Below, piece after piece: positions 11,561 to 22,734 of a stretch of 64,000 nt of DNA. Under the pieces are notes generated by a model. The model did not search any database. It had not been told where the DNA came from and saw only the letters and a list, made by a program, of their open reading frames with translations. Position 1 is the stretch's first letter, and each line of letters starts with the position of its first letter. The stretch lies in NCBI RefSeq assembly GCF_001411555.2, contig NC_049903.1:31165083-31229082 (forward strand), given 5' to 3'. A program made the position numbers and the translations under genes. This stretch comes from Juglans regia. Its lineage: Eukaryota > Streptophyta > Magnoliopsida > Fagales > Juglandaceae.

Positions 11561-12581
11561 ATTTTAGTAGTCGACTCAGGAATTCTATGGTAACATATGA
11601 CCACACTTGGCACCCTCCCTAGCATGGCTACAAGAACCGGTTGCCACTATTTATTGGCCATCCGGGTTACCATGTCATGGAGGTGTGTGCCAAAGTGTCA
11701 CTTCACCATTTTTAGATTTTCTCGTCATCACAGTCGAGGGGTTAAGACAACCCAAATCCAAAGAAGTAAAAAATTTGCAAAATAGAAAATAAGAGCATTC
11801 ACATCCGTTTTCCTAAACAATTGTGTGTTTTAAATGTGGCTCAAAATAATTTATAGAATTTACATCATGTGTGAAACAGGAGCTCAACTAAGATAATAGC
11901 TGCAAAACACAAAAACCCTAGTTGCTTTTTGCAAAAAGATTACAAAATAGTTGGTGGCCATCAGAATTTGGATTACCCTGCCATATCGATGGAGCACCAT
12001 TAAAAACACTTGTCTCATAGCCCCCTCCCATGGAGTCCTACATCCTATCATCATAGCCTTATACTATACATATAACCCCGGAGAATAGGCCTAAATCAGC
12101 ACCAAACAGTAAATGAAAACATACAAAGATATTGGGTAGAATTCAATAATAACAATAGCTTATTTAGTCCAAACTAGGTAATTGACACCAACAACAAGTT
12201 AGTCCATGGTAACAAGACAACAGATACCACCACTAAATATGCCAATGATAATTAATAATTAGTAATGATAATTAATGATACTAGAAAAAAGTGATGCACA
12301 AACTGATAATAGTTCATGCCCAAAGAAGTAAGTTCAACTCACAAATGTCATGATAATTAATAATTATGCACAAACTAAATAGTTACAAAACGAACCATGA
12401 ATATCAACTCAAACACATTATAATTTATTTGAAACATTTCCAATACTGATCAAAAGAAAATTAATCTACTAAGCCAATAAAAAAAACCATCTTTCTAATT
12501 CCACTCGGAAGATTTAAATAAGTAGAATTAGAATCATTCAATCAGTTTAGTATGAAGGCTATGTATAGGTTAATATGGGTT
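11561..12581. other. Non-coding right arm of the Harbinger-like region
   Basis: No gene is supported. An AT-rich stretch from 12100 to 12580 has several short repeats of aatgataattaataatta. The phrase gagcattcacatccg at about 11793 looks like a Tourist/Harbinger terminus, but its partner was not found. Confidence 0.4.
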
Positions 12582-13405
12582 GAAAAATGTCTCAGACCAC
12601 CAAATCAAATATGGGATTCCTCAAGCCAACATAGAAACAACAAAGTAGTGAAAAATAAAATGCCCAAAAATCCATTAATTTATTGAAATTGCTCACAACA
12701 ACTCAAGAACAAATGGGAAGTCCAAACTCAGCACATTTTTTGTCCAAACACAAAGAACTAAGAGTTGGTTTTTGAAATTGCTCATTAGTAGTTCAAGAAC
12801 AAACAATTTCCTCAAACATCACTTCTCAGAAAAATGTCTCAGACCACCAAATCAAATATGAGATTCCTTAAGCCAACATAGAAAAAACAAAGCATGAATA
12901 ATAAAATGTCCAAAAATCCATTAACATGGTTTGAAATTGCTCATGGCAGGTCAAGAACAAATGAGAAGTCCAAACTCAGCATAGGTCCAAACACAAACTG
13001 AATACTAAGAGTTGGTTTTCGAAATTGCTCATTAGTAGCTCAAGAACAAACAATTTCCTCAAACATCACCTCTCAGAAAATCGTCTCAAACCAAATTTCA
13101 AATATGGGATTCCTTAAGCCAACATAGAAAGAATAAAGCATGAATAACAAAATGCCCAAAAACCCATTAACATGGTTTGAAATTAGTCACTGCAGCTCAA
13201 GAACAAACAAGAAGTCCAAACTCAACACAAGTCCAAAGACAAAGAACTAAGCCCTTGTTGTTCGAAATTGCTCACACAAGTTTAAGAACAAATAATTTTC
13301 TCAAACATCAACTAGAAGAAAAATGTCTCAGACTACCAAATCAAAAATGGGATTCCTTAAGCCAACATAGAAACCCTAGAGTAGTAAATTAAAAAATGCC
13401 CAAAT
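12582..13405. repeat. Tandem array of a ~247-bp unit, about 3.3 copies
   Basis: The phrase gaaaaatgtctcagac recurs at 12582, 12829, 13076 (as gaaaatcgtctcaaac) and 13318, giving periods of 247, 247 and 242 bases. Other landmarks repeat in the same order in each unit: gattcctTaagccaacatag, atgcccaaaaatccatta, gaaattgctca and caagaacaaacaatttcc. Within each unit the caagaacaaa segment itself occurs twice, so the unit looks like a fused dimer of about 120 bp. No coding frame runs through it. Confidence 0.9.
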
Positions 13406-14711
13406 AACAAATAAATAAACCAATGCCAACCACACTGATGAAAAAGAAAAGCTGATTGAGATGCATAACTCCTAGAAGTAAAAAAGGTAACACAGAGCAT
13501 AAAATACAATCAATTTTGAGGATAGATCCAATCAAAATGCCAAACCCAGAAAAGCACTGTTGTAAGGAATCCAGGATCGCAAACATATTTCAATGGCCAA
13601 AATTAGATCCAAAGGTAAGGAAAAATTATATTGCCCACAACATGCATCAGATTTAGCCATGGGAGAGAGATTTTGTGTAAAATCGTGCACCGGAGAGGAT
13701 AGAGTCCAACCATGGGAGGGGGGTTTCAGATCCTTAAATCGTGTAAGAGATGAGTACGACTTACATATACTTGGGCCGATGAAGCGAAACCACCATCAAT
13801 GGTGGCAATAGGTGTGATAGAGGGCAACATCGAAGAGGGTAAACCGAGAGTGGAGAGATAGGAACACGCGGGACCAACAACCCGAAAGGGATAAGAGAAA
13901 GAGTTGGGGATGTACAGTCGTTCCCCAAATATTCTCCATATTTGGGGAACAATTGTAGCTCCCCTAAAATCAAAGCGTAAAATAGGGATTGGGATGGGAA
14001 TGAATTTTTCATCCCGTCCCTAAATTTTCTCCTAAAATTAGGTATAACAGTGTTTTAGTCTACCATCTCTCTCTCTCTCTCTCCTCTCTCAAACTCCTAA
14101 ACTCTTCTCTCTCCATTTTCGTTTCCCTCCCCTTCCTCTCTCTCTCTCAAACTCTCAAACGCCGGTCTCTCCATTTTCAAAAGCTGGTGGCCTATACCAG
14201 AAACATGAAAAAAGAAAAAAAAAAACATAGAATAGCTTGCTCTCTTGATTTTGATGCTTTGTTTTTCATCTTGATTGTTCATTTTGATTTTGATCTTGAT
14301 TTTGATGCTGCATTTTTCATCTTGCTCTTGATGCTGTATTTTTGGTATTGTTCATGATTCTTGGACCAACATGAATGTTGTCTTCCCATTAGTTATTAGC
14401 AAAAATAGTAAAAGTACCAACGTCGATGGTGAAACAATCGTTGTCGACAATGTAAAGAACAAGAATGGGAAAACAATGTCTTAAGAATGTATATAGGAGT
14501 GGGGACGACGAAGTGGGAAAAAAAACAAGAGAAAAAATACCTTACCTACTGACGGCAGGGATGAGAAAGTGTAAAACACCAAAAATGTTGGGGCTGGGTT
14601 TTGTGGTAGACTAAGGAAAGGAGAAAAGAATGACAGTTGATAGGAGGAAAAAATTAACTGATGTGGTGACACGTTAGTTTGTGGAATCCCTTTGTGTCCC
14701 TAGTATGACTC
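13406..14711. other. Intergenic with hairpin and simple repeats, no gene
   Basis: Leader-like sequence of the minus-strand Harbinger gene may lie at 13660-13880. A CT microsatellite lies at about 14066-14092 and ttgattttgatgc-type repeats at about 14240-14335. None of the short ORFs shows a domain. Confidence 0.4.
13920..13950. repeat. Perfect 13-bp inverted repeat (hairpin)
   Basis: GTTCCCCAAATAT and ATATTTGGGGAAC flank a five-base loop (tctcc). The symmetry is exact. It may be the end of a foldback element or a MITE footprint; no gene is adjacent. Confidence 0.9.
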
Positions 14712-14720
14712 AAGATATTA

Positions 14721-15528
14721 GAGTAATTCTACTCTTAGGCCGGTTTAGTCTCCAACACTACACGCCAACTAAGCTGGCAAACCCGGTTTCTTAAAAACGG
14801 TCTAATCCTTCTCAGCTCTCTGCCCTCCCTACCAAATCCTTTGTCTTCCCCCTCCCTCTGCGAATCCCTCTCCCCCCTCCCAAAACCACTCTCTCGTCGA
14901 CTCTGTTCTCCCCTTCCCTCTGCCAAATCCTTCTTCTCCCCCTTCCTCTGCCGAATTACTTTTCCCCGTCGACACCCCTCGAGAAACCAAATAGGGGACT
15001 CAAAAATCTTCGACGAAATCCCTTCCTCCATCCCTCTATCGACTGTGACAAACCCGTTGACACCCCTCAAGACATATACTAAGATATCTGAGAAACATTC
15101 CCTCCCTAATACGATGACTAGGAGAATTGTAAATAGAGGGTTGCTTGTACTGTGGAGGTTAATGGATCTTCAGCAGCAGATGTCAATCAAGGAAGATTGA
15201 GAATAGTTGCAGACATTGTGCAAAGAGCACTGCATTCATACCTTCAAGGGCTAAAGGATGGTGGTGGGGTTTAGCGAGCTCTGGTTGTGTAGATTCTCCG
15301 AGATTGTAAACAAACTGAAATGGATTATAAATGATTGATTCCACTATAATGTTCAGTTGGGGTTGGTAAGGAAATGACAGAGGGGTCAATCTAAATGGAA
15401 GATTTGGGGCAGAAGGTGGAAAACGTGGGAGTAGTCTTCAAAACGAATCGTTTTGATGAAAAAAAAAAAAAACTGGCTTAGCTGGTGTGTGGTGTTGGAG
15501 ACTTAAGTGCCTAAAAGTAGAATTACTC
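14721..15528. mobile_element. Non-autonomous Mutator-like element (possible Pack-MULE)
   Basis: The element is bounded by a perfect 9-bp target duplication, AAGATATTA at 14712-14720 and 15529-15537, the size made by Mutator transposases. Its ends are long inverted repeats: gagtaattctactcttagg on the left and the inverse of cctaaaagtagaattactc on the right, with similarity continuing inward for about 60 bases through tctccaacactacac. The interior (14820-15200) is C-rich and gene-like in composition, unlike its surroundings, and holds an open frame of 119 codons with no recognised domain. It may be a captured gene leader. No transposase is encoded. Confidence 0.88.
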
Positions 15529-15537
15529 AAGATATTA

Positions 15538-15793
15538 ACATGGCATGTCTAGTCAACTCTCGATGTTTGACTATTTAATAGGTGATGTAACATTGCCACG
15601 TTAGCCCATAACAAAATTATGAATGTGACAAACAAATCTTTAATTTTTATTACAATTCCGCTACATACAAACGCCACTATGCAAGCGGCATATAATTGGC
15701 GGATGTGGCATATCAATTAATGCTCTAAACAGTCTTGGTGAACAATCTGTAGTGAAGAGAGGTGCAGCCATACTTGTGCAGTGCGACTTTGAC
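15538..15793. other. Short spacer before a gene fragment
   Basis: No feature is recognised. An in-frame upstream extension of the following fragment reaches 15752 but has no family similarity. Confidence 0.4.
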
Positions 15794-16613
15794 ATGGCCA
15801 CCTATGCAGCTGCCACGGAAGGTGTCGCAGCAACTTTCCAATCCGTGCTTCGAAGTGCCCATCTAGCCATTGAGTGCTTTGGTCGTGGGTCCGACCGTGT
15901 CCAAGTGGTGGTTGTGAGCAAGACCAAACCGGTCTCTCTTATCCGCCAAGTCTACGATGCCAGGTATTGGTGCTTCGGGGAAAATTACGTTCAAGAGCTC
16001 ATTGAGAAAGCTCCTCAAGTTCATTTCCTTTCTTTCTTTCTCTTGTCTCTGGGATTATTAATTATCTTTTTTATTATATGCAATTGGCCCGCAACCAAAC
16101 AGAACATGAGTATCAAGGTACATATCTCTGAATGAATTATTCTTTTGGTTTATTTAAAGGTCCCAAATTATGAAAATTGTAAAATTTTCTTTTTTCTTTC
16201 GATCCTTTTATAATAAGAGTTATTAACTCTGGTAGTTTTTTGTCCCTTGTAGCTTGCAGACAAAATTGAGTGGCATTTCATTGGGAATTTGCAAAGCAAC
16301 AAGGCAAAGCCTCTTCTGGGTACGTTACTAAGAATAGACCATGTTGTTTTGGGTGAGAAGGAAGCGAACCTTTTTTTCCTAACAAGTAAATCAATCACAT
16401 AATTGGGTTTCTCTCTAGAAACTTTAAATTGTTTTAATTTTGCATTTTAGTATTCTCTGTTGTGACGCACTGGGCAACTGAGTCATTTTCTTTTTCCTGA
16501 CTTGAAGATTTATATTCTTCAATGTAGCTTAGAAGTTTCTGCAATGATGTGTTATTGTTCATTAATTATCTTCTAATATTGTGCAGCTAGTGTACCAAGC
16601 CTTGCAACGGTTT
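15794..16613 (+). pseudogene. PLP homeostasis protein (YggS/PROSC family) fragment
   Basis: The intact family protein binds pyridoxal 5'-phosphate and buffers its free level. Three consecutive exons are recognisable. 15794-16018 encodes the start, with VVVVSKTKPVSLIRQVYD containing the family's PLP lysine (SKTKP) and CFGENYVQELIEKAPQ. 16253-16319 encodes DKIEWHFIGNLQSNKAKP. From 16587 the reading ASVPSLATV begins the third exon. Splice sites (CAA|GTTCAT, TAG|CTT, CTGG|GTACGT, GCAG|CT) and phases are sound. After about 16613 the sequence no longer matches the family: the expected ESVDDEK region and the rest of the barrel are absent. The fragment covers roughly the first 105 of about 240 residues. 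It is a truncated duplicate, open as far as it goes. A chimeric gene with the open frame that follows (to 16849) is possible but unsupported. Confidence 0.8.
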
Positions 16614-16934
16614 TGAGGAGGCTGCACTTCGTGTGTGGCAAGGGTGTAAACATAAATGCAGAGAGTATGAGGGAATTGAGAAGGGAAACGAGAGGGAAAC
16701 TGAAGAAAACCTCAATATGGTGTGCTCAAGTTTTTCGAAACGGTGCGTTTGCATTTTTCCACATTAGCCGGCATTTATGCACCGCTTACATGAGACGCTT
16801 GTACTCAAGCATTTTTCTAAGACAAAATTACATTTGCAAAGTATCATATTAAATACCAATTAACACTAATAATTAACTATTCTAACATTTTTTTAAAGCA
16901 CGTTGGTGCGTCATATAGCATAACATTTTGGCTG
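16614..16934 (+). other. Unrecognised open stretch after the PLP-protein fragment
   Basis: The reading frame of the third fragment exon stays open to 16849, with a basic stretch (ELRRETRGKLKKTS). I do not recognise any domain. It may be unrelated sequence joined at the breakpoint of the fragment. Confidence 0.3.
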
Positions 16935-17105
16935 GTCAGGATTATGTTTGAGTAGTGAGATAATCTCAAATATTTTTTGAATAGTAATAAAAAATAATGA
17001 TATAATATTGAATAATAGTAAAAAATAGATGAAGAATAATAATAAAATAATAAATAATAGTAAAGTATTTTCAATACTCGACCATCCAAACTAACTCTAT
17101 AAGAG
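16935..17105. mobile_element. AT-rich MITE, family 'GGCTATGTTT', second copy
   Basis: It opens ggattatgtttgagtagtgagat and closes ccatccaaactaactctat, with an interior of taataaaaaataatga type. It matches the order of words in the element at 2232-2405. It is non-coding. Confidence 0.55.
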
Positions 17106-17310
17106 AAGTTTTCAGCACAAGGCAAGTAAATTGTCTAGCTAAAAGTCCTTTACACCGGATTTTAAGTTTGTGTTTAATTGTTGGATTGAGTTTCATCCCA
17201 AATCAATTATGAATGGGAATTATTATTTTTTTTAATTTTTTATAAAAAAAAGTTAAATTAATCTCAACCTAATTTATATATTCAAACATATATGTCAATG
17301 TATTTACATT

Positions 17311-17609
17311 TAGGTTGTATTTGGTTGTTAGACCTAACTCAACTCATCTCAAACAAATCATGATTCATACTCACTATTTTTTCAATTTTCTTTAAAAAAA
17401 TTTAAATCCATTTCAATCTATTTCATGCATTACAATCTGAAAAGTTAAATTTATCTCAACTTAAAAAAGTTAAACTCATTTCAGTGATATCCATAAAATA
17501 CTACTATACACAACTCAACTCAATTTATCTCATAAACGCAGTCTTAAACTCATCTTAATAATATCCATAAAATATTACTATTTACAAATTAATTCACATA
17601 ATCTGATAT
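17311..17609. mobile_element. MITE interrupted by the gypsy element (left part)
   Basis: The sequence starts ttaggttgtatttggttgtt and consists of the tcaactcatctcaaac words that also occur at about 33960-34200 and 40890-41130. Its opposite end, cctaaacgcagcgtaagaa, appears only beyond the gypsy element at 24262-24280. On the other strand that reads ttcttacgctgcgtttagg, resembling the left end. The gypsy element therefore landed inside this MITE. Confidence 0.55.
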
Positions 17610-19036
17610 TGATGGTCTTCTAAATTTGTCTTCCATGTGCATAAACGATCAAAGTAATACATGGATGAGTTTTATGGTCATTTCCACAGGAACAATAGTA
17701 TTCATGCTGAGCAAATATATAATGCAGTGTATATTGTATGAGAAACTTGTTTGTGAAAGGGCTATTTACACAACTAAGAAAAGAAATAAGAAAAGTACAT
17801 TTATGTACTGATTTGGAGTGTCTTAATGAAGAATTGTTTGGATATTTTCTTTATTTATTTTTGAATAATTTTTGAATGCTTGTAAACTTAAAAGAAATGA
17901 GAAAAGAAATGAATGCTAGAGAAATGGGTGCAAGAAATTAGAAATTGCAAAAAAGTAAACACCTAAAAGACAATATACCAAACACCTAAGTTGTAGGTTC
18001 CATCCTTTCACAGATTGACAATGAAAAATGCTAAAATCTCTCTTCTACTCAGCCACTAACCCATACGTAAGGATCATGATTGGAAAATGTAATAAATCAT
18101 GCACAAGTTATATCTTAGCCCCAAATTCCCTACTGAGTTGTAAAGCTAATTGAACAATAAAAGAAGACTATCAAAATCTTAAATCAGATCAAGCATCAGT
18201 TGTGCCTAGCGTCTACAACAGATCAAAATGCATGAGAAAGAATTCCAAACTTCTCTAAATATAACAGCATTACAACTCAATAAGTTGTGAAATGAAAATA
18301 AATGGAAAAATGAGCAAAGTCAAGCCAATCTATTTTTGGATTACTCCCCACAACCTAGGCTTAGAAGTTTAGCCTAACATCTTTGAATCCAAAGACTTCC
18401 TCCACATTTTTGAATCTATCCGAAAGAAAATAAAGAACAGTAATCGCCCCCAAAATAGGGGTCTGAAACCGAAAACCCAAAAGAAAATTAAACGAAGAGA
18501 GGCAAAAAATAAAACTAAAAATTGCTAAAAAAAGAGAGAGAGCCCTGCACGGAAAATGTCTTCCTTTTATATCGTGTGCGATCTCCCTTCCATTCTCCTC
18601 CCATGCGATCGTGCGAGTGCCCCCTCCAGTGCGTGCTTTTCATTCCAACCCCTGCAGTTCGCGTCCTGCTCTGCTTGTGAGGCCACAATCGAGCCCCTGC
18701 AGTTCTGCATGAGTTGCTCTAGACCGGTGTTGAAGCCAAATCGTGCCATAGTTGTCCTTGTGCATGAGTTTCTAGATGATGTTCCACTTCACAGCAGTGG
18801 ATATATGTCCCTTAGCATGCTTTGGTTCTTAAGTCCAAAATGGAAAGATTTAACTTTGGTGTGTCTTGACAAAGTGAGTATGCCAGCTGCATTACAAGCT
18901 TTTTAAGAGCAAAATATCATGATTTAATAATTGACCCTAGTTTATAATTTACTGCATAATTAAGTGTTTAATTCATTTTTGGTTAAACAATTTAGTCACT
19001 TTATCAACTTAATTATGCAGTCTTGACACTTTATCA
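17610..19036 (-). repeat. 3' LTR of the gypsy element
   Basis: Direct repeat of 22735-24251 with scattered substitutions and indels (1427 against 1517 bases), so this insertion is older than the Copia elements further right. It has an unusually GC-rich patch at about 18590-18740 containing gcgatcgtgcgagtgcc. On the minus strand it begins tgataaagtgtcaagactgc. Confidence 0.88.
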
Positions 19037-19047
19037 CACCCCCAACT
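19037..19047 (-). other. Polypurine tract of the gypsy element
   Basis: On the minus strand it reads agttgggggtg, directly before the 3' LTR, as required for plus-strand priming. Confidence 0.65.
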
Positions 19048-19198
19048 AGCTTGTTGCTAGTCTCAAGCAAATAATGTTATCAAAGAATGAAAGATCTAAG
19101 AGTGGGCCATTGAACTCAAAAATCTCTACAAAAGATCAATCATATTGAAATCCTGAGCATTAGAATGTTGAGACTATGTGACCAAGTAGTATGCCTTG

Positions 19199-22100
19199 TC
19201 AAACCATGAAATAACACTTTTCCCAATTAAGAAGCAAATGCTTCTCTTCACACCTGGCTAAAACAACTTGTAAGTTAGTTAAATATGCATCAAAATAACT
19301 ATCAAATACTGAAAAATCATCCATGAATACTTCCAAACTATTTTCAATCATGTCGTTGAAAATACCAAGCATACATTTTAAAAAGGTAGCTGGTGTATTA
19401 CATAGTCCAAAAGGCATTCTTCTAAATGCAAAAGTGCCAAATGGGCAGGTAAAATTTATTTTCTCCTAATCTTCATGTGCTATTTCTATTTGGTAGAAAC
19501 CAGAAAATCTATAAAGAAAGCAATAGAAATCATGGCCAGTAACTTTTTCTAACACTTGATCAAGAAAGGGCAAAGGAAAATGATCTTTCCTAGTGGCGGC
19601 ATTCAACTTTCTATAATTTATACACATTCACCAACCAGTATAAATCCTAGTAGGAATTAGTTCATTTTTCTCATTTTTCACAATATTCACAATAGTAAGC
19701 CGCCCATATTTTTTTAGAATTACATGAATGAGACTTACCCACTTGTTATCCGCAATAGGGTAGATAATTTCCACGCCAAGTGGTTTCAAAACTTCTATTT
19801 TTACTACCTCTTTTATGGTAGGATTTAGTCTCATTTGCATCTCCCTAGAGACTTTAGCATTTTCTTCTAAATAAATCATATGAGTGCACACAAGAGGATT
19901 TATATCTTTTATATTTGCGATTGTACATCCAATATCACATTTGTGCTGCCTTAAGACCTCCATTAGTTTCCCTTCTTTCTTGGTTAGGAGTGAGCTAGGT
20001 TGAAATCACCACTGGGAAGGTGCTGTTAGGACCCAGAAATGCATACTTCAGGTCATTCGGCAATGGCTTCAGCTTTAGTGTTGGAATTTCACCTGTTGAA
20101 GGCTTCAAACTTGCTGTCAATGGTGGGAGTTGCTCAATGTTAGGCCTTCATTTAGCTTCAAATTTATTTTTTGCATTAAAAAAAGAGAAGCATCAATGGG
20201 GGTGTCATCAATGATGAGATCACAAATATTTTTTAACTCAAACAGCAGGTCAGTGGGCTGGTATGCTAAATAAGCCTCTTCCTCAAGGATGCTTTCCAGT
20301 AAATTTACTTATTGTACATCTTCAAAGTCTTGAGGTTGCCTACAAATATTAAAAATGTTTAGTTCAAGGGTCATGTTCCCAAAACTCAGCTTTAAAACAC
20401 CACTCTTATAGTTTATTAATGCATTTGAAGTAGTAAGAAAATATCTCACAGGAATCACAGGTGCTTGAAAAAAGAATTTTAGTGTCCAATGAACATCCAA
20501 CACAACAAAATCTACAAGGTAAAAAAATTTATCCACTTGAACTAAGACATCCTCGACAACCCATTTTGGCATTTTAATTGATCTGTCTGCTAGTTGTAAA
20601 ATGATAGGAGTTCGTTTTAATTCCCCAAACCAAGCTGCTCATATACATTATAAGGCAGTAAATTCACACTTGAACCAAGATCTAACAATGCTTGGCCAAT
20701 TTTTGAACTTCCTATAACACAAGCAATTGTAAGTGAATCGGGGTCTTCATATTTTGATGGGGTATTGCTCTGAATTATAGCATTGAATTGCTCAGTAAGA
20801 AATGCTTTCTTTTGCACATTTAATTTTCTTTTAACAGTACACAAGTCTTTTAGAAACTTAGCATATGTGAGAATTTGTTGAATAACATCCAATAAAAGGA
20901 TGTTAATCCTAATTGCTTGAATATTTCTAAAATTTCATATTAGTGTTTGTCTTGGTGCAGGGGAGCCAATCTTTGAGGAAAATGAGTAGGTACAGGACAT
21001 GAAATCTTTTCAGTTTCAGTTTGTTCAACCTCACTCTTTTCAACCTCATTTTGTACAGGTTTAGAGACCTTACCAGCCTTGTCTGAACCTCGAGTTTGAA
21101 TGTTCACCACCCTACCATTTCTCAAAATAGTGATTGTCTTCACTTGCTTTACATTTGAACTCTCAATTGCTTCTTGAAGTGGCTGACTTTGTGGATTGGG
21201 TTGAGTTGTGCAAAAAATTTTCCTTATACTTGGGAGCTCCAAGTCGTACTCATTTTTGTAAGTGTGCTCCGAATGTCATTTATTGCTTAAAAATTTTGAT
21301 TGTTGATTGTTGCTTGACCTTGCATAAACTGTTGCAAGGTGTTTGACAGTTGATGCATCGTCTCCTCAAGTTCCTTATTTTGCATCGGAGGTGCTTGAAT
21401 TGTGAGTTGAGAGGGTCCTAGAGCCAAGGTCGCTGGACCTACCTGTTGGTCACTCCTCCAACTGAAATTTGAGTGGCTCCTCCATCCTGAGTTATAAGAA
21501 TTAGAGTAAGGATCAAGATATAATTTATGTATTATATTTATAGCATTAGATTGGTCTAACAATACTTCTTGGAAAGTGGGGATCATGGGACATTCATTAG
21601 TTGAATACCCATAATCCTCACATATGCCACACTTCTATGAAATTTTAGAGACAACATGCACTTCATTTACTTTTTTCAATTCCATGGCTTTCATTTTTTT
21701 GGACAATAAGGTTAATTTAGCATGCAAATCATCATCTTCCTTTAAAGTATATTTTCCATGACCAGACTCAACTTTCCTAGACCTATCATGCACATCAGCT
21801 GTGTCCCAAGATTGAGCATTTTCAACAAGGTAATCAAAATATTCAAATGCTTTATCAGGCTCTTTGTCGAAAAATTATCTATTACACATGGTTTGAACAA
21901 ATTGGCACATTTTAGGTGTCAAACTTTCATAAAAAAAACTTATCACTCGCCAATTTTCATAACCGTAATGAGGACAAACATTTAAAAGATCCTGACAGCT
22001 TCGATGAAAAGTTTCAGGATCTTTTTGGGTAAAGTTCATGATTTTTTTTTTTAAGTACATTTGTCATATGTATTGGAAATAATTTCTTCAAAAATTCAGT

Positions 22101-22460
22101 TTGCATTTCCTGCCATGTGCCTATGGTTATAGGTCTTAATGAATTCAACCATGTTAGCCTTATCTTTCAAGGAAAATGGAAACAATTTTAGTCTAATAAC
22201 CTCCTCAGTGCATGTCCGGTCCATGAATATAGAACAAATCTCTTTAAACTCTTTGATATGAAGGTAAAGGTTCTCATATTCCGTGCCATGAAAATGTGGA
22301 ATCAATAGAATCATTCCGGATTTGAAATTAAAGGCGTTTGCATTCAAAGATTGGATTATGCATGAGAGTGTGCTAGTTCTGACAGGTTGTAAGTAATATC
22401 TAAGTGTCATGTTCTAATTTACTACTTCCCTATCATGATTCTCATTTTCAGCCATGGTGC
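19199..22460 (-). pseudogene. gag-protease-RT remnant of the gypsy element
   Basis: Read right to left. A gag region at 22410-21290 contains FHGTEYENLYLHIKEFKEIC and later DPETFHRSCQDLLNVCPHYG. An aspartic protease at 20890-20617 has DLGSSVNLLPYNVYEQLGLG with the active DLGS at 20671-20682, the DLGxSVNL signature of Athila/Tat-type elements. A conserved PKWVVEDVLVQVDKF stretch lies at about 20570. The reverse transcriptase starts at 19963 and includes MPFGLCNTPATF and the FMDD active site at 19316-19327. Frames are broken by many stops. Coding similarity ends at about 19199, only 160 bases from the LTR, so the RT C terminus, RNase H and integrase have been deleted. Confidence 0.88.
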
Positions 22461-22710
22461 TATTAGTGTCAGAAAATGATTCAAGAGAAAGTGATACTAA
22501 GGTAAAAGATGCTAGTGATTCTGTCCTAACCAATCGAGAAGTTTGGTCCCTAGTCCAACCAGTCATACAAACAAGAGCAGAAAATAAAAGAATATGTAAG
22601 ACAAACAGAACAAAAAAAATAAAGACGAATGTCACCTAAATTGTGAAGAGGTTCACAACACTACAAACATCTTCTTAGCAGCAAGGGAATGCTCTGATAA
22701 ACACTAGTTG

Positions 22711-22728
22711 TCCTCGGCAACGATGCTA
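22711..22728 (-). other. Primer-binding site of the gypsy element (tRNA-Asp type)
   Basis: On the minus strand tagcatcgttgccgagga lies six bases inside the 5' LTR. The family consensus is TGGCGCCGTTGCCGGGGA, so this copy has several changes. Confidence 0.7.
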
Positions 22729-22734
22729 AAAACT

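Noticed and set aside
12582..13405. CRISPR-like array
   Set aside because: The units are long and contiguous with no unique spacers, and the organism is a plant.
14841..15200. 119-codon ORF as an independent gene
   Set aside because: It lies wholly within the Mutator-like element and has no recognised domain. It is kept only as a possible captured fragment.
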